NCBI GenBank assembly: GCA_020634165.1
Contig: JACKCF010000002.1
Location: 372,001-436,000 of the forward strand
Direction: 5' to 3'
DNA: 64,000 nucleotides
From: Anaerolineaceae bacterium
Lineage (GTDB): Bacteria > Chloroflexota > Anaerolineae > Aggregatilineales > Phototrophicaceae
Part shown: in pieces, positions 33,437-41,629 of the stretch
How positions within the stretch are numbered: the stretch's first letter is position 1
Layout: each line of letters starts with the position of its first letter
Made by a program: the position numbers and the translations under genes
The notes under the pieces: model-generated
Told to the model about the DNA's origin: nothing
Seen by the model: the letters and a program-made list of their open reading frames with translations, nothing else
The model's database searches: none

Positions 33437-33886
33437 GCAATATATCTCCGTTCCAGACCATTTTGCCCCTTAGTGTACTTTATAAAGCTAAAAATACATT
33501 TAATGGCCTTATTTGGCCTTTTATGGTCGATTTTATCACTATGCGTACATGCGTCAATCAAAGTGCTCGGATTGTCTTTGGCTCCTATACCATGCTGGAG
33601 CAATTGGCTGCATCCAGTGTTATTTGCAAATGACCCTTTGATGTCATGACACTTGGCGTATTCCACCTGCATGAAATAGATCATCTTGTTGGTATAATGA
33701 TTTATGAAATCGTATGCACTGGCCAATTTGAGTGAATTACAGGCCGATTTGCGTTAAAACTAGGGAGCTAGCCAAAAAGAGCTTGATACAAAACTCCTAC
33801 AACCTGTGAGAGAAACGTGCGCGAACCATATGCGTACAAACAAGCCCGTTTAGTCTGCGTTCCACACTATTAGAAAAGGATTGTTG
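33437..33886. promoter_or_regulatory. A+T-rich upstream region of araB
   Basis: A 450-bp gene-free stretch between divergent genes. ATGCGTACA occurs at 33541-33549 and again at 33830-33838 (~50 bp before araB), where it is followed by AAC; this resembles one half of an AraR-type operator (CGTACAAA). A 100-codon minus frame across it lacks coding character. Confidence 0.4.
33690..33698 (+). promoter_or_regulatory. Candidate extended -10 promoter upstream of araB
   Basis: TGGTATAAT is a perfect extended -10 element (TG-N-TATAAT) about 190 bp before the araB start. No good -35 is seen, which fits the extended type. Confidence 0.35.
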
Positions 33887-35539
33887 ATGTACACGATAGG
33901 CGTTGATTTTGGCACATTATCTGGACGAGCCGTACTGGTCGATACAAGTGATGGCCGTGAAGTGGCCGAGGCCGTCTACGAATATCCGCATGCGGTGATG
34001 GACGACAAACTGCCTTCCGGCAGGCAGCTCCCTCCGGAGTGGGCACTCCAGCACCCGCAAGATTATCTCGATGTTTTTTTCAACACGATCCCAGCAGTTA
34101 TAAAGAAGAGTGGCATTGATCCGAGCGAAGTCAAAGGCATCGGCATTGACTTTACGGCTAGCTCGCCTATGCCCGCTATGGCTGATGGTACGCCGCTGTG
34201 CTTCGTCGAAGGTTACGCCGACGAACCCCATGCTTACGTCAAACTGTGGAAGCATCATGCAGGTCAGGCCCAGGCTGATAAAATCAACGCGGTCGCCCGT
34301 GAGCGCGGTGAAAGCTGGCTGAAGCGCTACGGCGGCAAGTACTCATCGGAATGGTTCTTCAGCAAGCTGCTGCAAATTCTGGAAGAGTCCCCCGAAGTCT
34401 ACAACGCCTTTGATACCTTCATCGAAGCCGCTGACTGGGTCATCTGGCAGTTGACGGGCAAGATGTCGCGTAACCTGTGCACGATGGGTTACAAGATGCT
34501 CTATCAGGATGGCAGCTATCCATCAAAGGAATATTTCGCGGCCCTGCATCCTGGCTTCGCCAATGTCATCGAAACCAAGGTCACGGGTGATTTTGCCCCA
34601 TTGGGTGGCAAAGCAGGTGGCCTGACAGCAGCTATGGCCGAAAAATTGGGCCTGCCTGTTGGGACGGCTATCGCTGTTGCCAATGTCGATGCCCATGTGA
34701 CGGCCCCGGCGGTGAAAGCGACCGCTCCTGGTGTCATGGTCATGATTATGGGTACATCCACCTGCCACATCATGTCCGGCGATAAGCTGGAAGATGTCGA
34801 AGGCATGTGCGGTGTGGTCGATGGCGGCATCGTCGACGGCCTGTATGGTTATGAAGCGGGACAATCTGGCGTGGGTGATATTTTCGCCTGGTTCGTCGAT
34901 AACGCGGTTCCGCCGGAGTACCACGAAGCCGCCAAAGCGGCTGGTATGAATCTGCATGCTTATCTGGAGCAGGAATCCGCCAAGCAAAAGGTCGGTGAAC
35001 ACGGCCTGGTCGCGCTCGACTGGTGGAACGGCAATCGCTCCACGCTGGTCGATGTCGATCTCAGCGGCCTGCTGATTGGTGCCACCCTGGCGACCCGTGC
35101 GCCGGATATTTACCGCGCCCTGATTGAATCAACGGCTTATGGTACGCGCGAAATCATCGAAGCCTTTGAGGCCAATGGCGTTCCAGTCAAGGAACTGGTT
35201 GCTGCTGGTGGCCTTCCGGAGAAAAATGCCCTCCTGCGTCAAATCTATGCCGATGTCACCGGACGCACCTTCAAGCTGGCGGGATCATCGCAAAGCCCCG
35301 CGTTGGGTTCGGCCATGCATGCCGCCGTAGCAGCCGGTATCTACACAGATATTCACGCCGCCGCCGATGTCATGGGCAAGCTGAAAGAAGAAGTCGTTCA
35401 GCCAATCCCTGAAAATCAGAAAGTCTATGACAAGCTGTATGCCGAATATAAGACGCTCTATAACTACTTCGGACGTGGCACCAACGATGTCATGAAGCGC
35501 CTGAAGAAGATTCGTAACGCTGCACGAGGAGAAGAGTAG
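33887..35539 (+). CDS. araB: Ribulokinase
   Basis: A 550-residue FGGY-family sugar kinase that phosphorylates L-ribulose to L-ribulose 5-phosphate with ATP, the second step of L-arabinose breakdown. The N-terminal phosphate-1 motif is DFGTLSGRAVLVD, with the GTLSGR signature typical of AraB. GIDFTASSPMP, the MIMGTSTCH phosphate-2 region, and AAGGLPEKNALLRQIYADV in the C-terminal domain are also clear. The length matches AraB. ATG 33887 follows AAAGGA. It is the first gene of a tight araB-araD-araA cluster, 5 nt before araD. Confidence 0.97.
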   Translation: MYTIGVDFGTLSGRAVLVDTSDGREVAEAVYEYPHAVMDDKLPSGRQLPPEWALQHPQDYLDVFFNTIPAVIKKSGIDPSEVKGIGIDFTASSPMPAMADGTPLCFVEGYADEPHAYVKLWKHHAGQAQADKINAVARERGESWLKRYGGKYSSEWFFSKLLQILEESPEVYNAFDTFIEAADWVIWQLTGKMSRNLCTMGYKMLYQDGSYPSKEYFAALHPGFANVIETKVTGDFAPLGGKAGGLTAAMAEKLGLPVGTAIAVANVDAHVTAPAVKATAPGVMVMIMGTSTCHIMSGDKLEDVEGMCGVVDGGIVDGLYGYEAGQSGVGDIFAWFVDNAVPPEYHEAAKAAGMNLHAYLEQESAKQKVGEHGLVALDWWNGNRSTLVDVDLSGLLIGATLATRAPDIYRALIESTAYGTREIIEAFEANGVPVKELVAAGGLPEKNALLRQIYADVTGRTFKLAGSSQSPALGSAMHAAVAAGIYTDIHAAADVMGKLKEEVVQPIPENQKVYDKLYAEYKTLYNYFGRGTNDVMKRLKKIRNAARGEE

Positions 35540-35544
35540 CCCCT

Positions 35545-36195
35545 ATGTTATTGCCTGAACTGCGGCAGATCGTTTGCGACCTGCATGCGGAACTCCCGAA
35601 AAATAATCTGGTCGCCTGGACGAGTGGCAACGTCAGCGCGCGCGATCCTGAAAGCGGTCTGGTCGTCATCAAGCCGAGCGGTATCGTCTTTGAGGACCTG
35701 CGTCCGGAAAATATGGTCGTGGTCAATGTTGATGGCGAAATTGTCGAATCCGACTACAAAGCCTCGTCGGATACGGCTTCGCACTGCTATATCTACCGCC
35801 ACATGCCGGAGGTCAACGGCATTGTTCATACCCATTCGCGCTATGCGACAGCCTTTGCGACCCTCGCTCGCGAGATTCCCTGTGTAACAACCGCGATGGG
35901 CGATGAATTCGGCGGGCCGATTCCGTGCGGCGGCTTTGCCCTCATCGGCGGCGAGGAAATCGGCAAGGTGGTCGTGGAAACGCTGACAGGCCATCGCAGC
36001 CCATCGTGCCTGTTGCAGAGTCATGGAGTGTTCGCGACCGGGCCATCGGCGCAGAAAGCGGTCAAGGCGGCAGTCATGACCGAAGACAACGCGGCTATCG
36101 TCTGGACAGCCTTGCAGATAGGTACACCGCTCAAGATCAGCGATGCCGACATCGACAAGCTGTACGACCGTTACCAGAACGTATACGGCCAGTAA
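35545..36195 (+). CDS. araD: L-ribulose-5-phosphate 4-epimerase
   Basis: A 216-residue class II aldolase-type enzyme that converts L-ribulose 5-phosphate to D-xylulose 5-phosphate. Zinc-site residues are visible: His95 and His97 in VHTHSRYAT and His160 in LLQSHGVF, with Asp76 in SSDTASH as the conserved acid. The phosphate-binding SGNVSAR and KPSG segments are also present. It is slightly shorter than E. coli AraD (231). It starts 5 nt after araB, after an AGGAGAAG ribosome site inside the end of araB. A 28-bp palindrome lies 10 nt after its stop codon, before araA. Confidence 0.95.
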   Translation: MLLPELRQIVCDLHAELPKNNLVAWTSGNVSARDPESGLVVIKPSGIVFEDLRPENMVVVNVDGEIVESDYKASSDTASHCYIYRHMPEVNGIVHTHSRYATAFATLAREIPCVTTAMGDEFGGPIPCGGFALIGGEEIGKVVVETLTGHRSPSCLLQSHGVFATGPSAQKAVKAAVMTEDNAAIVWTALQIGTPLKISDADIDKLYDRYQNVYGQ

Positions 36196-36205
36196 ATATC
36201 ATTCT

Positions 36206-36233
36206 GTAGGGGCAAGGCATGCCTTGCCCCTAC
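36206..36233. repeat. Perfect 28-bp palindrome between araD and araA
   Basis: GTAGGGGCAAGGCA is followed directly by its exact reverse complement. It begins 10 nt after the araD stop codon and could fold as a 14-bp hairpin in the operon transcript. It belongs to the same family as 37828-37855, 60017-60042 and others. Confidence 0.9.
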
Positions 36234-36293
36234 CACATAAAAACTTGCAACTAAACCTGACAGAAAAAACTCCCATTTTGAAAGGACACCTCC

Positions 36294-37802
36294 ATGAAAA
36301 TTGACCTCAGCCAATTTGAAATCTGGTTTGTGACGGGCAGCCAGCATCTGTATGGTCCGGAAGCCATTGAACAGGTCGGTCAGCATTCGCAGGAAATCGC
36401 CGCCGCGCTGGATGCCTCGTCCGCGATTCCGACCCGTGTTGTGTACAAGCCGGTTGTCACCACGCCAGAAGATATTTACGAGACGTTGCAAGCCGCTAAT
36501 ATGGACCCCAAGTGCGTCGGCGTCGTCACCTGGATGCATACTTTTTCGCCAGCCAAGATGTGGATCGCTGGCCTGAGCGCTTTGCAAAAGCCACTGGCGC
36601 ACCTGCACACGCAGTACAACCGTGACATCCCCTGGGGCGACATCGACATGGACTTCATGAACCTGAACCAGGCCGCCCACGGCGACCGCGAATATGGGTT
36701 CATGGTCAGCCGGATGCGCCGCAACCGCAAAGTGATTGTCGGTCACTGGCAGGAAGCAGATGTTCAGGAACGGTTGGGCGTATGGGCACGGGCGGCCTGT
36801 GCCTGGGCTGATTGCCAGAATATGAAGGTCCTGCGTATTGGCGACAACATGCGCTTTGTGGCCGTCACCGAAGGTGACAAAGTGGAAGCCCAGCGCCGCT
36901 TTGGCTGGAGCGTGAATACACATGGCGTCGGCGATGTGGTCGCGGTGGTCAACGCCGTCAGCGATAGCGACATCAACGCCCTGATTGACGAATACGAGTC
37001 GGTTTATCAGGTGGCCGATGATCTGCGCAAGGGTGGCGCACGCCATCAGAGCATTGTGGAAGCCGCCCGTATTGAACTGGGCCTGCGCAAATTCCTGGAA
37101 GATGGTGGCTATAAAGCTTTCACAACCACATTTGAGGACCTGTGGGGGCTGGTACAGCTCCCTGGTTTAGCGCCGCAGCGGTTGATGGCCGATAACTACG
37201 GCTTTGCGGGTGAAGGTGACTGGAAAACGGCTGCTCTCGTCCGCGCCATGAAGGTGATGGCGGCTGGCCTCGATACAGGTACCTCCTTTATGGAAGACTA
37301 TACCTACCATATGGACCCCTCCGGCATGCAGGTATTGGGCGCGCATATGCTGGAAATCTGCCCGACGATTGCGGTCGATAAGCCCAGCCTGGAAGTCCAC
37401 CCACTTGGCATCGGCGGCAAGGCCGATCCGGCGCGCCTGGTCTTCAACTCAAAGACAGGTCCGGCGATTAATGTGTCGGTCATGGATATGGGCAACCGCT
37501 TCCGCATGGTCGTCAACGAAGTCGATGTCGTCGCTCCGAAAGAAGCCATGCCCAAGCTGCCTGTCGCCCGTGCCCTCTGGGAGCCGAAGCCGAACTTCAA
37601 GGATGCCTTGGCTGCCTGGATTTACGCTGGTGGCGCACACCATACTGGCTTCAGCCTGGATGTGACTGCCGAGCATATGAACGACTTCGCTGATATGGCA
37701 GGCATTGAATTCCTGCGCATTGGCGATGGCACCGAGATTTATGATTTCAAGAATGAACTGCGTTGGAACGATCTGTATTACGCGCTGGCACAGGGGCTGT
37801 AG
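36294..37802 (+). CDS. araA: L-arabinose isomerase
   Basis: A 502-residue Mn2+-dependent isomerase converting L-arabinose to L-ribulose, the first step of the pathway. The start EIWFVTGSQHLYGPEA is diagnostic. The metal-site residues are Glu307 (AGEGDW), Glu334 (FMEDYTYHM), His351 (LGAHMLE) and His450 (GGAHHTG), the positions expected from E. coli AraA. The length is that of the family (~500). It starts after a GAAAGGACACCTCC region, 98 bp after araD, so it is likely in the same operon. A second palindrome follows its stop codon. Confidence 0.98.
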   Translation: MKIDLSQFEIWFVTGSQHLYGPEAIEQVGQHSQEIAAALDASSAIPTRVVYKPVVTTPEDIYETLQAANMDPKCVGVVTWMHTFSPAKMWIAGLSALQKPLAHLHTQYNRDIPWGDIDMDFMNLNQAAHGDREYGFMVSRMRRNRKVIVGHWQEADVQERLGVWARAACAWADCQNMKVLRIGDNMRFVAVTEGDKVEAQRRFGWSVNTHGVGDVVAVVNAVSDSDINALIDEYESVYQVADDLRKGGARHQSIVEAARIELGLRKFLEDGGYKAFTTTFEDLWGLVQLPGLAPQRLMADNYGFAGEGDWKTAALVRAMKVMAAGLDTGTSFMEDYTYHMDPSGMQVLGAHMLEICPTIAVDKPSLEVHPLGIGGKADPARLVFNSKTGPAINVSVMDMGNRFRMVVNEVDVVAPKEAMPKLPVARALWEPKPNFKDALAAWIYAGGAHHTGFSLDVTAEHMNDFADMAGIEFLRIGDGTEIYDFKNELRWNDLYYALAQGL

Positions 37803-37827
37803 AACAGTCCCAGATTTACGATCTGTC

Positions 37828-37855
37828 GTAGTGGCAAGGCATGCCTTGCCACTAC
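37828..37855. repeat. Perfect 28-bp palindrome after araA
   Basis: GTAGTGGCAAGGCA is followed by its exact reverse complement. It starts 25 nt after the araA stop. It differs from the araD copy at one base per arm, with the partner base changed to keep pairing. Confidence 0.9.
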
Positions 37856-37931
37856 TTGTAGCTGTGCGCACCTGCTCAGGAAGTCGTGATAAAATCGCTG
37901 TAATAAGACGTTGTTAGCTGGAGGCACGCTG

Positions 37932-38186
37932 ATGGTGCTCAACGTTCAAAAGTCTATTTTCGCCGAACTCGCTGATTTCATGGTAGCGCAGCCAACCTTG
38001 GAAGAAATTGTCGCCTACAAAGTATCATCTGGGGTACAGCAATACATTGATGATCTATTGGAAAGAAATCGCGAAGAAGGACTGTCCGCGAGTGAACGAC
38101 TGGAATTGGAAAAAATCCTGGCTGTTATCCAGATGATGGATGTCGCCAAAGCGAAAGCGCAGCTTAAGCTGGCAAACAAAGAATGA
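37932..38186 (+). CDS. Small helical protein, partner of the HNH nuclease
   Basis: An 84-residue protein (MVLNVQKSIFAELADFMV...), mostly helical and highly charged. ATG 37932 has GGAGG 8 nt upstream. Motifs such as PTLEEIVAYKVSSGVQQYID and LLERNREEGLSASERLELE suggest a coiled or helical binding domain. Its stop overlaps the start of the HNH endonuclease gene by ATGA, so the two are translationally coupled. It could be a neutralising or targeting partner of the nuclease. I do not recognise a named family. Confidence 0.75.
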   Translation: MVLNVQKSIFAELADFMVAQPTLEEIVAYKVSSGVQQYIDDLLERNREEGLSASERLELEKILAVIQMMDVAKAKAQLKLANKE

Positions 38187-38602
38187 CTTATATCTCTTCG
38201 GAACTTCGCCAGATTACATCAACGCGAGCCGGAGGCTGTTGTGAATATTGTCGTTTGCCTGAGCATGCTAGCGCTGTAAATTTCCACATTGAGCACATCA
38301 TCGCTGTATCACACGGCGGTTTAACGACTGAGGATAATCTGGCGTACAGTTGTTCTCTTTGCAATCATTACAAAGGCCCCAATATCGCAGCGGCTGACCC
38401 AGAAACAGGTGAGCCGACTTTTCTATTTCATCCTCGTCGCCATACCTGGGACGATCATTTCATACTGGTTGATGCTGTAATTGACCCCCAAACTCCAGAA
38501 GGGCGTGCAACAGTCAATGTGCTTCACCTAAACGATCCATCCCGACTTGAGCAACGTGAGATACTCATTCAATTGGGCCAATATCCGTGTACAAGCACTT
38601 AG
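38183..38602 (+). CDS. HNH endonuclease
   Basis: A 139-residue HNH nuclease. The zinc-binding cysteines are in GGCCEYC and SCSLCNHYKGPN, and the HNH core is FHIEHIIAVSHGG followed by ...EDNLAYSC. The later GEPTFLFHPRRHTWDDHF segment, with a further HPR and DHF, is typical of a stand-alone HNH family common in cyanobacteria and Chloroflexota. Members cut DNA; the biological role is unknown. It overlaps the upstream small gene by 4 nt. Confidence 0.9.
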   Translation: MTYISSELRQITSTRAGGCCEYCRLPEHASAVNFHIEHIIAVSHGGLTTEDNLAYSCSLCNHYKGPNIAAADPETGEPTFLFHPRRHTWDDHFILVDAVIDPQTPEGRATVNVLHLNDPSRLEQREILIQLGQYPCTST

Positions 38603-38638
38603 CCAGGTGCTTTTAACCTAAGAAACGAGGTATCTCTC

Positions 38639-39688
38639 ATGAAAGCAGCACGATTATTTGGCGCTAAAGACCTGCGCGTCGTAGATATTCCAGACCCATC
38701 AAGTCCTGGTCCTGGCGATATCCTGATTAAAGTCAAGGCCGTCGGTATTTGCGGCTCTGACCTGCATATGTATGAAAATGGCCGCATCGGCTATACCGAT
38801 CAGAGCGATGTTTTTACCATTGGCCATGAATTTATGGGGGAGGTCGTGGCTGTCGGCGAAGATGCGCATGATGGTAACTTCGAGGCATTGGAAGTTGGCC
38901 AGCGTGTTGCGGTCGATCCCTGTACGCCTTGTTATGAATGCGAAATGTGCGAACAGGGCCACCCGAACCTGTGCCTTAATCACACATTTTACGGCCTATT
39001 CCCAGAGAATGGGGCCATGTCCGAGTGTATGATCGTTCATGGACGCAACTGCTTCCCCATGCCGGATAACATCAGCGATGGTGGCGGCACCTTGCTGGAA
39101 ACACTTGGTGTAGCTATCCACTCTGTTGATCTGGCCAAGTTGAAGGTCGCCAAGAGTTTGGCCATCATCGGCTGTGGGCCTGTCGGCCTGCTGATCCTGG
39201 CGCTGGCTAAAAAATCCGGTGCCTACCCGATCTATGCCTTCGATAAATTCGACTGGCGCTTGGATAAGGCGCTTGAGTGGGGCGCAGATGAAGTCTTCAA
39301 TGTTGATAAGGTTGATGGTGTCCAGGCATTGATGGATGCCACCAATGGCCGTGGCTGCGATACCGTCATCGAAGCCGCCTGGGCCGATCATTCCATCCAG
39401 ATGGCGGCGGATATGGCCGCTTATGGCGGGCGGCTGGTGCTGGTCGGCATCCCTGGTGATGACCAACTGCATATGCAGCATGCCGTTGCGCGGCGCAAGG
39501 GCCTGACGATCATGATGGCACGCCGTATGAAGCACACCTATCCGCGCGCGCTGGCCATTGCCAATACGGGCATGGTCGATATCGAAAGCCTGATTTCGCA
39601 TCACTTCCCGCTGGAACAGGCATCGGAAGCCTTTGCCAAGAATTTCCGTTACGATGAAGGGGTACACAAAATCATCATCGACATTTAG
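38639..39688 (+). CDS. Zinc-dependent alcohol dehydrogenase (polyol/threonine dehydrogenase-like)
   Basis: A 349-residue medium-chain dehydrogenase. Catalytic zinc ligands are Cys in GICGSDLHM, His-Glu in TIGHEFMG and the Glu region in LLETLGVA. The structural zinc lobe has four Cys in DPCTPCYECEMCEQGHPNLC (three- to seven-residue spacing). The NAD(P)-binding Rossmann motif is IIGCGPVGLL. Relatives include sorbitol, arabitol and threonine dehydrogenases; its position downstream of araBDA suggests a sugar or polyol substrate, but this is inference. GAGGT lies 7 nt before the ATG. Confidence 0.9.
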   Translation: MKAARLFGAKDLRVVDIPDPSSPGPGDILIKVKAVGICGSDLHMYENGRIGYTDQSDVFTIGHEFMGEVVAVGEDAHDGNFEALEVGQRVAVDPCTPCYECEMCEQGHPNLCLNHTFYGLFPENGAMSECMIVHGRNCFPMPDNISDGGGTLLETLGVAIHSVDLAKLKVAKSLAIIGCGPVGLLILALAKKSGAYPIYAFDKFDWRLDKALEWGADEVFNVDKVDGVQALMDATNGRGCDTVIEAAWADHSIQMAADMAAYGGRLVLVGIPGDDQLHMQHAVARRKGLTIMMARRMKHTYPRALAIANTGMVDIESLISHHFPLEQASEAFAKNFRYDEGVHKIIIDI

Positions 39689-39729
39689 TAGCCATGTCAT
39701 AACCATTTGGTAATTCGTCAAGTGGTCTA

Positions 39730-39757
39730 TTGCTATTCAGGGATTTCATCGTAAACT
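39730..39757 (+). promoter_or_regulatory. Candidate promoter of the acidic small gene
   Basis: TTGCTA (39730-39735) and TAAACT (39752-39757) with a 16-bp spacer, 50 nt before the ATG at 39808. Confidence 0.35.
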
Positions 39758-39807
39758 ATCGGTGCAATCGTGTATTGACCATTAGCCGATTTGATGAGGA
39801 GACTAAC

Positions 39808-39948
39808 ATGCACGGTTATTTCCCGCCGAATGATGAAGAAGACGACGATTACGACTACGAAGAAGATGACGATTACGAATACGATGATGACGACGATGAT
39901 GATTGGGACGATGATGACGACGACGATTGGGATGATGAAGAAGACTAA
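39808..39948 (+). CDS. Extremely acidic 46-residue protein
   Basis: A short gene with an excellent GATGAGGAG ribosome site 6 nt upstream of ATG 39808 and a strong terminator 53 bp after its stop. The protein begins MHGYFPPN; 32 of its 46 residues are Asp or Glu, including two runs of seven Asp, punctuated by Tyr and Trp (DYDY, DYEYD, two DW). Both Asp codons are mixed, so this is not a simple triplet expansion at DNA level. It has no known family. It might mimic nucleic acid, bind metal or cations, or bind basic proteins; all of these are guesses. Confidence 0.7.
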   Translation: MHGYFPPNDEEDDDYDYEEDDDYEYDDDDDDDWDDDDDDDWDDEED

Positions 39949-40000
39949 CGTCGTTTAGCACTATCGTAACATTTATCGTAACCTAAATTGAAATATTCTG

Positions 40001-40032
40001 AACGCTCATTCGCCCTGAATGAGCGTTTTTTC
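40001..40032 (+). terminator. Intrinsic terminator of the acidic small gene
   Basis: A perfect 11-bp stem AACGCTCATTC / GAATGAGCGTT with a 5-nt loop and a run of six T. Confidence 0.9.
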
Positions 40033-40174
40033 GTCGAAAATAACGATCAATATGACGGGATTTGGTCGAAAAATGTAACTTCATTAACTGTTACAAACTA
40101 TAACTGCTATTAAGATAGAGTGGAGAGTAGAATCCTTCGGCCAGATTAGCGAGTTTAACCACTGGGGAAATGGG

Positions 40175-41449
40175 TTGGCTAAGTTAGAGATCAGCGACCA
40201 ATTGGCTCGAGAAATTGTGAGCTTGGCAAATGCCCAGAACTGCACAGTAGATGATCTGTTGCAGCGTTATCTGGTTGCTGCCTACGATGGCCCATCAACT
40301 AGCACCACGCCTGATGCCACACAGGTTGAGCATCACTCTGTGATAACCCCCAAGGTGTTATCCGCAGCCGACTTCGATACCATCGATAATTACCAGAATG
40401 TCGGTGGCGCGCTCATCATGTTCGATGAAGACCTTAACTGCATTATTGGTGGTGGGCGCGGCGCATTTGTCTCTGATTCTTTTAAGCTGTATACCAATCA
40501 TCATCTGGCAGATGTCTTACCCTCGTCGCTGTTCCAACGCTTGGAACGTGCTTTTTATGCTGTATTTGAGGGCCAGGAGAGCGATGCCTCCGATTTGCAT
40601 TATCAGGACGGCGTCTACCACGCGCACATCACGCCATTGTGGGAAAATGGCGTCCTGTATGCCGGGTTGCTGATGCTCCAAGAAATGCCCATTCATGCCA
40701 TTCTGGAAGATCGCCAGCACACATTGGAAAATGAGCGCAGTCGCATTCTGCTCAAGTTTATCCAGGATGTCTCGCACGAGTTCAAGACGCCCATCACCTC
40801 AATCAAGATCGATCTTTACCTGATGGAGCGCAACAAAGACCCGGACCGAGTGCGCGAGCGTATGACCAACATCGAAAAGCAGGCCGATCTTATTGTGCAG
40901 TTGGTAGATGACTTACAGGCGATGGCCAAGCTCGATAGCGAACAGGCTTTCTCCGCGATGACGACGCAGTTGGATATGAACGATGTCGTGCGGACGGCCT
41001 ATCGTATCGCCCAGAGCAAGAGTACAGGTGAAGATACCGCTGTCATCAGCCTGAAGATGACGACGGGCCTGCCGCGTGTATTGGGCGACTACGATGAAGT
41101 TACCCGCGCCATTGCGGAAGTCATCCATAATGCGATTCGCTTTACACCGCAGGATGGCAGCATTGTGATCCAGACGCTGGAAGAAGCCAACAATGTCAGC
41201 GTCCTCATTCGGGATTCAGGCATCGGCATGACGCCGCATACGCTACAACGAGCATTTCAGCGCTTCCACCGAGGTGATGAAGCGCATAGTACGCCAGGTT
41301 TTGGCCTTGGCTTGTCGATGGCACAGAAGATCATCAGTAAACATGGTGGCGACATTCAGATCAATAGTAAACCGAATGAGGGAACGTTGGTACGTATTGA
41401 TATGCCGACGGAAGTGGCACTTGTTACTGCGATGCGGATGGCAACCTAG
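40175..41449 (+). CDS. Sensor histidine kinase with PAS-like domain
   Basis: A 424-residue protein, probably starting at TTG 40175, since no ATG in frame is better placed and TGGGGAAATGGG lies upstream. The N-terminal ~45 residues look like a small helical region. Residues ~70-180 are a PAS-like sensor (GGALIMFDEDLNCIIGGG; YHAHITPLWENGVLYAGLLM). Then come HisKA with SHEFKTPIT, the N-box VIHNAIRFT, the G1 box RDSGIGM and the G2 box GFGLGLSMA. There are no transmembrane helices, so it is cytoplasmic. It opens a signalling island; its cognate regulator is not adjacent. Confidence 0.88.
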   Translation: MAKLEISDQLAREIVSLANAQNCTVDDLLQRYLVAAYDGPSTSTTPDATQVEHHSVITPKVLSAADFDTIDNYQNVGGALIMFDEDLNCIIGGGRGAFVSDSFKLYTNHHLADVLPSSLFQRLERAFYAVFEGQESDASDLHYQDGVYHAHITPLWENGVLYAGLLMLQEMPIHAILEDRQHTLENERSRILLKFIQDVSHEFKTPITSIKIDLYLMERNKDPDRVRERMTNIEKQADLIVQLVDDLQAMAKLDSEQAFSAMTTQLDMNDVVRTAYRIAQSKSTGEDTAVISLKMTTGLPRVLGDYDEVTRAIAEVIHNAIRFTPQDGSIVIQTLEEANNVSVLIRDSGIGMTPHTLQRAFQRFHRGDEAHSTPGFGLGLSMAQKIISKHGGDIQINSKPNEGTLVRIDMPTEVALVTAMRMAT

Positions 41450-41629
41450 GGCTTAGACAGCGACCATCTGTTTTTACAATTAATGTACAGATGCCTAGAA
41501 CTGCCTTTACAATGTGAAATAAATTGTAATACTAAGTCAGTGAGTTCGCTGGACTATTGCCATTTACTTAGCTTAGACCTTGCAAATGATCAGTTTCGCA
41601 GCCGATTAATTGCAGCACATTAAACGGAT

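Noticed and set aside
33427..33726. 99-codon minus-strand frame upstream of the PhyH gene
   Set aside because: A+T-rich noncoding sequence; it overlaps the PhyH start and promoter candidates.
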